From contig OY744517.1 of the NCBI GenBank assembly GCA_963556195.1, forward strand, positions 84,483,214-84,547,213: 64,000 bases of DNA, given 5' to 3'. Position 1 is the first letter of the stretch; each line of letters starts with the position of its first letter. The translations under genes were made by a program, and so were the position numbers. The notes below the pieces were generated by a model. It ran no database searches. It saw only the letters and a list, made by a program, of their open reading frames with translations, and was not told the DNA's origin. Of this stretch, positions 10,445-20,859 are shown in pieces. Source of the stretch: Sepiola atlantica. Lineage: Eukaryota; Mollusca; Cephalopoda; Sepiida; Sepiolidae.

Positions 10445-13017
10445 CTGTGGACACGGGCAGCGGTTGGTAGAGAAGATGACATTGACCAAACCTCACCAAC
10501 CACGATTTTGGACATCTCAAGGAACTGAGCCAAACACGAACAACACCAAGCCTCATGACTTAATACTGGTTGTAAAAAGTCAGGCTCAGCAACCATCAAC
10601 ATCACCCTTCAAGGCCTACCAACCCTCTTCAACACAAGATGCAACAACCGCGCAGACCCACGTGCGCTCATTCCCGGACATCACTGACAACACTATGGAA
10701 GAAATCACACCAGTTCAAAACGAGTACACCTGCACAAGCACGACTAAAACACTCAACAACTGGACGTTCGTTGACCAACAGGAGGACACATCAACTTGAA
10801 CAACCACATCTTCCCAGACATTCATCAAGCACCAAGCATTCCCGGACATCACCGACAACACTATGGAAGAAATCGCACCAGTTCAAAACGAGTACACTTG
10901 CACAAGCACGACTAAAATACTCAACAAACTGGACGTTCGTTTGTCTACAGGAGGACACATCAACTCGAACGACGCACACCAACACCAGTACAGACCCACT
11001 TGTATCTGGACCTGCTAACTCACTTGCAGACATTTGTGCATTTGATTTTGACCATAGTGTACCACCAATCTCAACAACTAGATGTTTGTTCACCAGCTCC
11101 ACGACACGGACTAATTAACATGAACAACATCAACAACAGCGCAGACCCACTTGCGCTCATCACCCACAACCGGACTTTGACCATAGTGTACCACCAATCT
11201 CAACAACTAGATGTTTGTTCATCAGCTCCACGACACGGACTAATTAACATGAACAACATCAACAACAGCGCAGACCCACGTGCGCTCGTCACCCACAACC
11301 AGACTTTGACCATAGTGTACCACCAAATTATGACGACTAGATGTTCGTTCATCAGCTCCACGACACGGACTAATTCACATGAACAACAACTGCGCAGACC
11401 CACTTGCGCTCGTCACCCACAACCGGACTTTGACCATAGTGTACCACCCAATTTTTACAACTAGATGTTTGTTCATCAGCTCCACGACACGGACTATTCA
11501 ACATGAGCAACATCACCAACTGCACAGAATCACTTGTGCTCACTCATCACCGTAACTCACCGCGCAGACCTCACATGCGCTCACTCGTCAGCAACCGCGC
11601 AGACCCCACATGCGATCACCTGGCAACAACCGCGCAGACCCACTTGCGTTCATTCATCAACCACCGCGCAGACCCACTTGCGTTCATTCATCAACCACCG
11701 CGCAGACCCCACTTGCGTTCATTCATCAACCACCGCGCAGACCCCACATGCGCTCACTCGTCAGCAACCGCGCAGACCCCACATGCGATCACCTGGCAAC
11801 AACCGCGCAGACCCACTTGCGTTCATTCATCAACCACCGCGCAGACCCACTTGCGTTCATTCATCAACCACCGCGCAGACCCCACTTGCGTTCATTCATC
11901 AACCACCGCGCAGACCCCACATGCGCTCACTCGTCAGCAACCGCGCAGACCCCACATGCGATCACCTGGCAACAACCGCGCAGACCCACTTGCGTTCATT
12001 CATCAACCACCGCGCAGACCCACTTGCGTTCATTCATCAACCACCGCGCAGACCCACTTGCGTTCATTCATCAACCACCGCGCAGACCCCACTTGCGTTC
12101 ATTCATCAACCACCGCGCAGACCCCACATGCGCTCACTCGTCAGCAACCGCGCAGACCCCACATGCGATCACCTGGCAACAACCGCGCAGACCCACTTGC
12201 GTTCATTCATCAACCACCGCGCAGACCCACTTGCGTTCATTCATCAACCACCGCGCAGACCCCACTTGCGTTCATTCATCAACCACCGCGCAGACCCCAC
12301 ATGCGCTCACTCGTCAGCAACCGCGCAGACCCCACATGCGCTCACTCGTCAGCAACCGCGCAGATCTCACATGCGCTCACTCTTCAACAACTGCGCAGAC
12401 CCACTTGCGCCCACTCGTCAACAACCGCGCAGACCCACTTGCGTTCACTCATCAGCAACCGCGCAGACCCCACATGCGCTCACTCGTCAACAACTGCGCA
12501 GACCCACTTGCGCTTACTCGTCAACAACCGCGTAGATTCACTTGTGGTCGCCCATCACCTCACTCAACAACCGCGCAGACCCACTTGCGCTCACTCATCA
12601 GCAACCGCGCAGACCCACTTGCGCTCACTTGCCAACAACTGCGCAGACCCACTTGCGCTCACTCATCACCTTCAACCAACTGTGCAAATTCATGTGCACC
12701 ACAGACCTTACCAACATACCGAACTTTTATACACCTGTCTTTGACCACAACGCACCGCTGATCGTGACAATTGAACGTTCGTTTCATCAGTTCCGCATCA
12801 CGCAGACTAATTAACATGAACAACGTCACCAAGATTCGCTCGCACTCAACATTTTTCAACAGAGCAGATCCACTTGCACTGTCAATGTTTGACCACAGCG
12901 TAAACACTCATGCATCTTCATTTTTTGACCATCCTTGCAGGTACAATTCATTATACCTCTGCAACTCTTCACCACAATGTTTTCCTTTAATTTTTAATTG
13001 ATAATGATCAATTATCC
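10445..13017 (+). repeat. Interior of the LTR element, built from nested tandem repeats
   Basis: A leader is followed by two copies of a roughly 200-bp block (about 10655-10790 and 10845-10980), four copies of a roughly 128-bp block beginning GACCATAGTGTACCACC (about 11050, 11178, 11308 and 11435), and a large 34-bp minisatellite. All three forward frames stay open over 300-400 codons in the minisatellite but encode only low-complexity Pro/Arg/His/Thr repeats. No zinc knuckle, DTG protease or YxDD motif is present. Any packaging signal would have to lie in the leader. Confidence 0.8.
11556..12660 (+). repeat. 34/35-bp minisatellite with about 173-bp higher-order pattern
   Basis: The basic unit is CGCGCAGACCCACTTGCGTT plus CATTCATCAACCAC. 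Variants (CACATGCGCTCACTCG, CACATGCGATCACCTGG) return in a fixed order: the word ATGCGATCACCTGG occurs at about 11609, 11782, 11957 and 12165. This points to duplication of multi-unit blocks. Confidence 0.88.
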
Positions 13018-13027
13018 AGGGAAGGGG
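13018..13027 (+). other. Polypurine tract
   Basis: AGGGAAGGGG ends 3 bp before the 3' LTR. It is the expected plus-strand primer of an LTR retrotransposon and supports the LTR start at 13031. Confidence 0.75.
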
Positions 13028-13030
13028 CCT

Positions 13031-14363
13031 TGTCGCGGTCCAACAACACCGCAACGTTTGTTTATTTTTGGAAAACACGCCATCTTGGAAAAACTAGCAG
13101 CAGCAGTAGTTAACTGTTTGTTTTGCCACGATCTGGACATCAGCAGCAGCAGCTATCTTCGTCTTAACCCTTTTCCATGGAAAAGTACCGGCTGCTCCCT
13201 GTGATTCGACGTTGTAAACAGAAAATTGGAAAAACCCAATTTTTAATCGCCATTTTAGTAAACATGATTCAGCAAAAACAACGGCAAGCAAACATATGCT
13301 TTATTTCTCCTGTAAGGAATACAAATGCATCTCCCGACTGTACCGAAAAACCCACTAATACACCTACAACACCGGTCGGCAATGTAGTACTACGAAAGAC
13401 CTTTTCGGTATTTATTTACCGAAGTTAATCCCTTTTCACAAGACCAACGAAAGTGGCTTGGCACATGCTACATGAAATCTCACGTTTTCGACTGAAAAAG
13501 GCAGCTCAACCGGGGGGTCAGGAGACCCCCACGTCGGCAGTTCCGAACTCCTGCATCTGCAGTTCTGAGTTCCTGCTCTCCAGCAGTCCGAACGTCGACA
13601 GCAGCCGCAACTCCAGCAGCAGCAGCAAAGATACAAACAGCCCTTTTCAGGGCTATGAATGCGTACTCTCTTTGCTGTCTGCATCTCCAGTTCCTGCTCC
13701 AGCTCTCTCCTGCACCTGCTCCTGCATCCAGAGTTTCTTGCACCAGCACTCTCCTGCTCCTGCAGTCCAGAGTTCCTGCGCCAGCACTCTCCTGCTCCAG
13801 CACCCTGTAGTCCAGAGTTCCTGCGCCAGCACTCTCCTGCTCCAGCATCCTGCAGTCCAGAGTTTCCTGCACCAGCACTCTCCTGCTCCAGCATCCTGCA
13901 GTCCCGAGTTCCTGCACCAGCACTCTCCTGCTCCAGCATCCTGCAGTCCAGAGTTCTTGCACCAGCACTCTCCTGCTCCAGCTCCCTGCAGTCCAGAGTT
14001 TCTTGCACCAGCACTCTCCTGCTCCAGCTCCCTGCAGTCCAGAGTTTCTTGCACCAGCACTCTCCTGCTCCAGCTCCCTGCAGTCCAGAGTTTCCTGCAC
14101 CAGCACTCTCCTACTCCAGCATCCCTGCAGTCCCGAGTTCCTGCTCCAGCACCCTGCAGTCCTGAGCTCCTGCACCACTCCTGATCCAGTGACACCATCT
14201 CATTTCACTTGTTATTACCATATGGTAAATAAACATCCGTCTTTAAACTGTTCACCAGTTGTTTGTCATCTCTTCTTTGCCATATTGCCGTTTACTTGCC
14301 CGTGTCCACCTTTTCTTAGTTGTTGGGGCCGATCGACGACACCGGTCGGTCGGTCCCGCAACA
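13031..14363 (+). repeat. 3' LTR, complete (1333 bp)
   Basis: It runs from TGTCGCGGTCC to CCGCAACA. It contains the 45-bp minisatellite, an AATAAA signal at about 14228 within TGGTAAATAAACATCC, and the empty target word AGCTCAACCGGGG at 13503. It differs from the 5' LTR by a handful of bases, for example CCACACTTTC versus CCACCTTTTC near the end. Two overlapping frames of 65-83 codons at its start also occur in the 5' LTR and are not convincing genes. Confidence 0.92.
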
Positions 14364-14367
14364 GACT

Positions 14368-14910
14368 GTTCGACATATCTCCTTTGCTAATTACTAGTAT
14401 GACGTCACTTTTCAGTGAACCGGCCTTTCTTACAAAGGTCAGACTGAACCCCCCCCCCCTTCCTATGCCACCATTTCTCCATAAACTTATCTCTCTCCAA
14501 CCATTCAATCTCCTGACAGCCATTCTTCTATTCATTCATTTAAATCATGACAATTGCTGCGGCAATGCTCAATAAAATACTTTCTTTTTTTAATAAGACC
14601 TAACGATTTTAAATGTTTTAAACAATAACTTTCATTTATCAGCCATCATGGGACACTAGGATACATAGATCATGCCACTGACTATCGAATTGATCGAAAT
14701 TTAGAGATAACTTTAACAAAAGAAAAGCGAATTTAGAAAAAAGAAATAAAAAATATAATTTTTACATGATTCAGAAAAATTACAAAGTGCAAAAAAACAA
14801 AAATATTACAAACGTTTGGCTACAAAAATCAGTAAATATTTCAATAAGAAACATGAGAATGTAAAAATAAAATGAATACGTTTCATGAAAAATTGATTAA
14901 ATCTAGTTTA
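14368..14910. other. Unremarkable AT-rich DNA
   Basis: Right flank of the LTR element. An (A+T)-rich stretch with C and A runs; nothing recognisable. Confidence 0.5.
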
Positions 14911-14911
14911 T

Positions 14912-14974
<63 letters not shown>
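14912..14974. repeat. Microsatellite (CA)n-(TA)n
   Basis: About 13 CA dinucleotides pass into about 20 TA dinucleotides, directly abutting the hairpin repeat at 14975. Confidence 0.95.
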
Positions 14975-14978
<4 letters not shown>

Positions 14979-15093
14979 AGCTATGAAAATATATTTATGG
15001 CAATTAAGCTACACAGAGGTTTCCGTGTTTCATCCCTGGAGGAAATCTTCAGGCTAAAATTCATGCCATAAATATATTTTCATAGCTTACTAC
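14975..15093. repeat. Foldback copy of the GTAAGCTATGAAAATATA repeat
   Basis: GTAAGCTATGAAAATATATT near the left end returns as its exact inverse complement near the right end, giving arms of about 28 bp around a 60-bp centre. The left arm and centre match dispersed copies at 42.31 kb and 51.96 kb, so the right arm was probably added to a truncated copy. Confidence 0.8.
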
Positions 15094-15193
15094 CTAGATC
15101 TACTTACGTATCGAGCACTGTTGAAGTAAATACTGAAAATTGATACATAAAAAAATCATATCCCCTTATAAAATTTTATGTGGATACATGAAA

Positions 15194-15201
<8 letters not shown>

Positions 15202-15239
<38 letters not shown>
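15202..15239. repeat. Microsatellite (TA)n
   Basis: About 19 TA repeats immediately left of the long perfect palindrome. Confidence 0.95.
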
Positions 15240-15240
<1 letters not shown>

Positions 15241-15322
15241 GAATAAGAAAAGAGGCAAAATACCTTCAAAGCATATTTAAATAAATATGCTTTGAAGGTA
15301 TTTTGCCTCTTTTCTTATTCTT
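15241..15322. repeat. Near-perfect 80-nt palindrome
   Basis: The left arm GAATAAGAAAAGAGGCAAAA...CATATTTA is mirrored by TAAATATG...TTTTGCCTCTTTTCTTATTC with almost no spacer. RNA from either strand would form a hairpin of about 38 bp. It resembles a small foldback element; no family is assigned. Confidence 0.85.
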
Positions 15323-15379
15323 AATTCCTAATAGATGCTTACAAAAGAAAATATGAACTCTATATTTGATATATATATA

Positions 15380-16742
15380 TAGGGTTACTCAAAAAAAAAA
15401 CGGGCCCCGTGTACGCTTTATGTGGTATCCCTTTATTTATTCACCGATTGCCCTTATTTTACAGGACATGGTAGAATCAACGACCGTGAGTACACCAAGA
15501 CCTTAGTGGGAGCTGGGACAAAGACTACACTGTGTTAAATTTTACTACAAGACAGCCTCGTTTAAGAAAACCCATGACAGTTTCATGCATCAGTTCGGAT
15601 GTGAAAAGGCTCCACCCAAAAGCAGAATTCAGAACTGGGTGGACCACTTCGAGAAGTATGGAACCATAGAGAACTTCAACGCTGCCAGTGAGAACCGTCC
15701 AAGCCACTCGGCACGTCCCAAGAAGCGGACAGCCGAGCTGGTCGAAAGTGTGAGAGAGTCTCTCCAGGAGAGTCCGAAACGCTCTGTGTGTAAGCGAAGT
15801 CAGTCCCTCGGTATCTCCCATGAGACTTGCAGGAGAGTGCTGGTGAATGATATCAGGGCTTACCCATACAGAATACAGACGCTGCAGACCCTTACAGCCT
15901 CAGACAAGAAGCAGAGGAGCGCTATGGCAGTCAAGATGCTCGATAAAATCGAGGAGACACCAGGTTTCCTTAACCTCCTTTGGACCTCAGATGAAGCCCA
16001 CTTCCATCTTGACGGAAAGGCAAACTCCAAGACAAATGTCTTCTGGGAGTCCTCCAGACCCAATGAAGTAGCCACCAAGCCCCTGCACTCTCCTAATTGC
16101 ACGGTGTGGGCTGCAATCTCGGTCAGAGGCATCATCAGATCAATCTTCATCGAAGAATCTGGCGCAGCAGTGACAGTCACCAAGGAGCGGTATGTGGAGG
16201 TCAAAACCTTCAAGAGTGAGCTCCAGACCCTCTACCCGTCGCTCATGAGCAAGTTCTTGTTCCAGCAAGATGGAGCAAGTTCTCACACCTCAAACCTGTC
16301 CTGAGATTGGCTGAAAGAGAACTTCGGAGGCCGAGTGATCAGTTTCAAGACTAATTTTGAGTGGGCACTCCATAGCCCGGACCTAAGCCCCCCCCCCCAG
16401 ATTATTTCCTTTGTGACTATCTTAAGGACAGAATGTACGCAGGAAACCCAGAACCATCACAGAACTCAAGGAAGCCATCAGGGAGGAGATGAGAGCCATT
16501 CCCAGTCTGTAAGAATGTCATGGACAACTTCGTTCTGCGCCTCAAAAAATGCACGGAGCTAAAAGGAGTCCATCTAGAACACATGCTGTAGAACAGAGGA
16601 AAAAGGCCAAAGACCCTAGTATTTTGACATGATGTTGTAAATATCATAAAATAGTTATGCCCCAAAATTCATTTCATTCGGACGAAACACTAAGAAACGG
16701 GGCCTAATTAGATTTGGGGCCCGTTTTTGGGGGGTCACCCTG
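15380..16742 (+). mobile_element. Mariner/Tc1-superfamily transposon, decayed
   Basis: Terminal inverted repeats (left: AGGGTTACTCAAAAAAAAAA then CGGGCCCC; right, inverted: AGGGTGACCCCCC then AAAAACGGGCCCC) flank a single transposase relic. TA lies on both sides, the usual target duplication, though it merges with (TA)n tracts. Length is about 1.36 kb, ordinary for the superfamily. Confidence 0.88.
15507..16562 (+). pseudogene. Mariner-like transposase, broken
   Basis: The readable frame runs to a stop at 16304 and continues, after that stop and a frameshift at a C run near 16390, to about 16560. Seen in order are a helix-turn-helix region (SRIQNWVDHFEKYG, then ISHETCRRVL), the first catalytic Asp in TSDEAHFHLDG, the second in FQQDGASSHT, and the region of the third in HSPDLSPP followed by D-Y-F. 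Counting through the breaks gives roughly 41 residues between the second and third Asp, nearer to DD41D groups than to classical DD34D mariner. The indel in the C run makes that count uncertain. An in-frame stop lies above the first Met at 15585, so the true N-terminus is lost. Confidence 0.85.
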
Positions 16743-16759
16743 TATATATATATATATAT

Positions 16760-17075
16760 ATGAAGTGAGTTGAGATCAACAAAATTTGAACATAATTTAT
16801 ATCAGTTCCAAGAATTCAAACACAACGAGTATTTGGCATACGAAAGTTTCCAAGACAATTTAGAAATATTTTATTTTGTATTATAGTTCTGATGCCGCCA
16901 AACCGTCGCTTCATCAGCGCCCTTTACAACATCACATACAGAAGTCATTTACGAAACCATCAGATTTCAGTACTATTTGAAAAAAAACAAACATATATTC
17001 AAACAATATTGGAGACATAACTTCTCATCATGCAACCATATATTATTCCATCAGACAGTTCGAAAACAATATATA
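16760..17075. repeat. Dispersed repeat shared with 54.40-54.60 kb
   Basis: Words near TTCCAAGAATT, TCGTTTCC/AAGTTTCC and CTTCATCAGC recur in the same order at 54.42-54.56 kb. The copies are strongly diverged. The minus strand carries CTGATGAAG, but no GAAA follows at the right place, so no ribozyme is called. Confidence 0.5.
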
Positions 17076-17109
17076 TATATATAGTCATCCACAGAAAGAC
17101 GGTTTCGCT

Positions 17110-17250
17110 GTATCATAGTTCTTCAGTGGAGCTAAACAGACAATTGCTTCAAGCTAGGATTGAACCTATGACCATCTAGTTGACAGTCAGTAATTTTAAG
17201 TATTCGGTCCTCAGTTAAGCGCTGTTAGTAAGTGAAATCTCAATGCTTAT
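17110..17250 (-). mobile_element. tRNA-derived SINE head
   Basis: On the minus strand a box B (GGTTCAATCC) at about 17158-17167 is preceded by an A-box-like CTTAACTGAGGACCG at about 17205-17220. The spacing fits an internal Pol III promoter. The acceptor stem does not close, so it is not a tRNA gene. Confidence 0.45.
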
Positions 17251-17637
17251 ATAAATACTGTCAACTACTGGAGAGTGCTCCATTATGGTTTATATATAGA
17301 TATTTATTTTAAAGAGATGTGTCGTTCAATGAAGGCATTGATGAGTTAGAAAAGGCTGTGTTTTATAACCTCGTAATTTAGGTTATAATAAATAATAACG
17401 TGTAAAGAAATTGATGAACTATCAAGAGAAACGTTTAACAGATTTATTAAAACTGAATACAGAATGTATTAATGAATTAATTTGTCGCTGGACGCGATTG
17501 ACATATTAACAGTCTGATCCATAGTCTGTGTTTACTTTTTCTCTCTGCGCAGCGGACCGTTTTCAAGGGCGATAACTCTTAACTCCCGAAATGGTTCAAG
17601 GGAGGTAATCCGTTTTCGTTAGGTGTCCTAACACTGT

Positions 17638-18014
17638 GTTAAAACAATTAAAAATCAGAAGCCTTTTCAATGCAAGTTTTTTTTTCTTTTCCCGGGACAA
17701 AATTCTATCCTCAGAGGTGATCAGAATTGAGTCATATTTTTTTTTTTAATTATTTTTATTTTCATGTCCGTGTTTGGTTGTGGCACTTCGCGTCTTGTTT
17801 CGGCGATTGGTAACAGGACTTGAATTTGCCAACCACAGAAACAACACGCAGAGTGCCACAACAAAATACAGACATTAAAATAACAACATTTTAAAAAAAT
17901 TATGACACAATCCTGGTCATCTCTGAGGATGGAATTTTATTCCGAAAAATTTAATATTAAAGTAGAACTCAAATAATATTGCATTGAAAAAGCTCTGATT
18001 TTCAATTGTTTTAA
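17638..18014. mobile_element. Foldback (MITE-like) element, about 185-bp arms
   Basis: TTAAAACAATTAAAAATCAG at the left end is matched in inverse complement by TGATTTTCAATTGTTTTA at the right end. Pairing continues inward through the Pro/Arg-poor AT blocks to TGGCACTTCGCGT...ACGCAGAGTGCCA and GTTGGTAAC-like centre sequences. The arms differ by scattered substitutions, so the fold is old. No transposase is encoded. Confidence 0.8.
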
Positions 18015-18202
18015 TATATTTATTTATTCAATGAAACATTCTAAAATGTGATACATTATATTTAACTGAAAGACTGTGGCCGACACCACAACTAAGGGGA
18101 TTTATGTGCGACCTTTCTTTCTTTGTTGACTCAGCCCTTCTTCGTCTCTGAGGTAGAGAAGAGGGACCGATCTCGTGAAATCACGTTGCTTTAAGTTTCC
18201 GG

Positions 18203-18340
18203 CCAATCAGGGACCAACAGGTCAGCTTGACCACGCGTGGTTTGAGTGTCTATAAAAGAAGGCATGCACTTCCTTTCTCTCTCTTTTTCCTTCCGTGTTC
18301 TGGGCGAACGCACACAGGGGAGATCGTCGACACTAGCCCC
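18203..18340 (+). promoter_or_regulatory. Core-promoter-like segment, possibly of an LTR
   Basis: A CCAAT word at 18203 is followed by TATAAAAG at 18251 and a pyrimidine-rich stretch about 30 bp on. GC-richer sequence extends to 18.36 kb. An AATAAA lies at about 18953. The layout would suit a retrovirus-like LTR from about 18077, but I could not find matching ends, a TSD or a primer site. Confidence 0.3.
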
Positions 18341-18399
18341 CCCCCCCACCGGCTCAACTGAGGAGGTGGGGGAGGCAAAAAGGTAATCTCTTTAAATTC

Positions 18400-19229
18400 G
18401 AATGAGGAACTATTTCTTCAAATACACATCATTTCAGTTGTCACACAAAAATACAGCAAACACGCTCGCATATACACCTTACAAATATGAACTGACGAAT
18501 TCTACAAATGTCTTAGTTAAATACATTGTTTTTGTTTCATATAAATGTTTTCCTCGTAATTATTAATTTTATAAAAGACCATTCTTATGTTGTGTTAGCT
18601 TTCTTATTCCTTCGCTTTCTTTCTAATATAAGTTTTAGATAATAATAATGTTTACTTTCTTTTCCCTTTGTTTGTCTAAACCTATTAATTTAATCAACAC
18701 GTGGTCCGACCACTTCGACCAGGCCACACGTGGTCCGGCCACGTCCAAAACAGTGGGATGACATGCTGCTACAAATGCATCTCTCCCACAACCTTTGGTC
18801 GGGGGATTCATTCTCTCATAACCATTTGTCCGGCAATCCTTCGCCACTGTGGTTAATCCTTTGTTCTTAACACCGCCATAAGACTAATTGTTTACGGTTT
18901 TTATATGTACATCTACTGACTCTATTGTGACAAACCTGAAGACTTATGTGAAAAATAAACATTGGAGAAAAATTCGATGTTTATTTGGTTTTGTTTACTT
19001 CGTATTACATGAAATTCTCTTCTGGCAGATAATTTTGTCTAAGATGTTGCCACCGTGGAAAATTATTTCCAGTTGACTAACGAACTTCCTGCGACTTACG
19101 GTTAGATGTTTTGTCATGTGACTAAGATTCAAATGTTTTTTTCTGTCTTGTGTTTCGTTTCCTGCATTAAACACTATTTTATGTCTATTTATAACTAGAG
19201 GTTTCAAAACTACTTGACGAAATTGGACC
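18400..19229. other. No supported feature
   Basis: AT-rich, with two GC-richer patches around the repeated word CACGTGGTCCG (18.70-18.74 kb). The frames present are short and have no family resemblance. Confidence 0.5.
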
Positions 19230-19239
19230 AAATTTGATA

Positions 19240-19460
19240 TGATGCCGATCGTGTCACGGAGGAATAACACTATAGACCATATGAAAACCGCAGTTACACA
19301 GATGAAAATCGCAGGTCCAAATAAATTAACCGGAAAACTATCTGATATACCTCCTATGTATCAGGCAAAAATAGGTATCTACACCAAATATTTTCAAAAA
19401 TTATCGAGTATAATTTCAATTAAAAATAAAAATCAGTTTTATCGTATTTAACAGATAATG
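19240..19460 (+). repeat. Dispersed repeat, copies at 25.99 and 26.26 kb
   Basis: ATGTATCAGGCAAAAATAGG and TATCTACACCAAATATTT recur at 26.07-26.11 kb in the same direction and, more diverged, in the opposite direction at 26.26-26.40 kb. The ends are not defined. Confidence 0.7.
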
Positions 19461-19469
19461 GTATTTCTA

Positions 19470-20480
19470 CTGATAATGCCACATCTACTAAAAAAATGAA
19501 AATACTTGAAGGCTCAGACTCCAAAAGTAATGGCCACCAAATTTGGCATGTAGAACACTTATTATACGAGATGTGGCATCGGGGATCAAAATTAAATTGC
19601 TACTGATACTACCTATAATTCTAATAATAATTATACACACTTTCAAAAAGTATTTGATTTGAAGACGACCAAGTTTTTATTAGAAGGGAAGCAGTCTTGC
19701 GCTAATGTGTTCCAAAGAAAGAAAGTCCTTGCAATAAAGCTCTGTCAATACAAATTCCGCCTGAAGCTTGATAGGGGGGGGGGGGAGAAAGGAAAGATAT
19801 TTTTCGTTGTGGTAAGTGGACGAGTTATTGCTGTGAATGTCTTATAAGGAGGAACAAATGACTGGAGCTCAGTCGAGCACCTTTCAGGAAATAACGATAG
19901 AGTAGAGAGGGGGGGGGGTAACAGTGTCACTTCTGTGAGAAAAACCTGTATGTACGAGAAGATATCAACTTCGGGTTCTTGGTATCAAAATTAAGATACT
20001 ATTGCTACTTATAGTAATAATAAGTCCAAATGATAATTAGTCTCCCCAGATTTTGAGCATATTCCATCTCTTTTGATAACCGTTGCAAAAACATTTTGTG
20101 TTATCGCAACAGCTACTTACTATTGATTTCTTGCTGAAAACGACCGTTGGTCTTTAGAATTTAAGTTGCAATATGTCTTCTCACGGTTCCAGTATTCTTC
20201 ATACCCTTTCAGCAGAAGTCTGATTGGTGCACTCCTAATAGTCGTTCCATCCCACTTGACCCTATACAATCATTTTTTTTTGTGGTATCAGACAAGACTG
20301 GCACTGCCACATACGTATGTATGTGTGCGTGTTTTTTAAGTGGTGGTGGGCAGTCAGTTTATGAGAAGTTTCAGTTATCTTGGACTCGCTTGATCTCCTT
20401 TCTATATTTTTTGCTCTATTTCAACATATCTATGGCTGGTTGGCATTCGCTACTTATGTGAGTTGGTTTCCGCATTTGAG
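19470..20480. other. No supported feature
   Basis: Two long G runs (19772 and 19908) and general AT-rich sequence; nothing recognisable. Confidence 0.5.
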
Positions 20481-20488
20481 GATTTTCG

Positions 20489-20489
<1 letters not shown>

Positions 20490-20566
<77 letters not shown>
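20490..20566. repeat. Microsatellite (ATT)n
   Basis: About 25 ATT triplets. Confidence 0.97.
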
Positions 20567-20567
<1 letters not shown>

Positions 20568-20859
20568 TAGCAAATATATGCTCCCTTCGGTCATATATTT
20601 TTGCTAGGCTGCCGCGTCACGCCAAGAAAATAATGAGACGGACTTGACAGAGAACACCTTTCCCGAAGAAAGTAGAAATTTAAAAAATGGAAACTTACAA
20701 TTTTTTCGGGAAAAAAGTCTATACCAAAAATAAATATTTTCCTTTTTCTTTCTTTTTACACACTCCAGGGTAATTTACTGCTATTCACAGTTGGAAAAAA
20801 TAATTTAATTCTTAACAATTGAAAAACGTCTTGCTACTGCCGTCATTATTTTCAGAAGG

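Larger units (their letters stand above)
4337..14363 (+). mobile_element. Non-autonomous LTR retrotransposon with tRNA-Trp primer site
   Basis: Two LTRs beginning TGTCGCGGTCC and ending GGTCCCGCAACA enclose a 2.6-kb interior. The 4-bp duplication GACT flanks the whole element (4333-4336 and 14364-14367). A primer site for tRNA-Trp follows the 5' LTR and a purine tract precedes the 3' LTR. The first 480 bp of the LTRs look identical and few differences appear elsewhere, so the insertion is recent. No gag, protease, RT, RNase H or integrase can be found in any frame. It must be mobilised in trans. The tRNA-Trp primer and short TSD recall the CsRn1 clade of Ty3/gypsy elements, a family inference only. 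The 5' LTR is swollen by an insertion array. Confidence 0.9.

Noticed and set aside
11503..12761. Three overlapping forward frames of 333-413 codons as a candidate gag-like protein
   Set aside because: All are translations of the same 34/35-bp minisatellite in different frames. There are no conserved domains and the sequence has no non-repetitive core.
16885..16915. Minus-strand CTGATGAAG at 16.9 kb and again at 54.55 kb as hammerhead cores
   Set aside because: No GAAA follows a stem II at a workable distance at either place.
18077..19009. Complete LTR starting TGTGGCCGACACC
   Set aside because: CCAAT, TATAAAAG and AATAAA are in a plausible order, but no matching TG...CA ends, target duplication, primer site or second copy could be found in the window.
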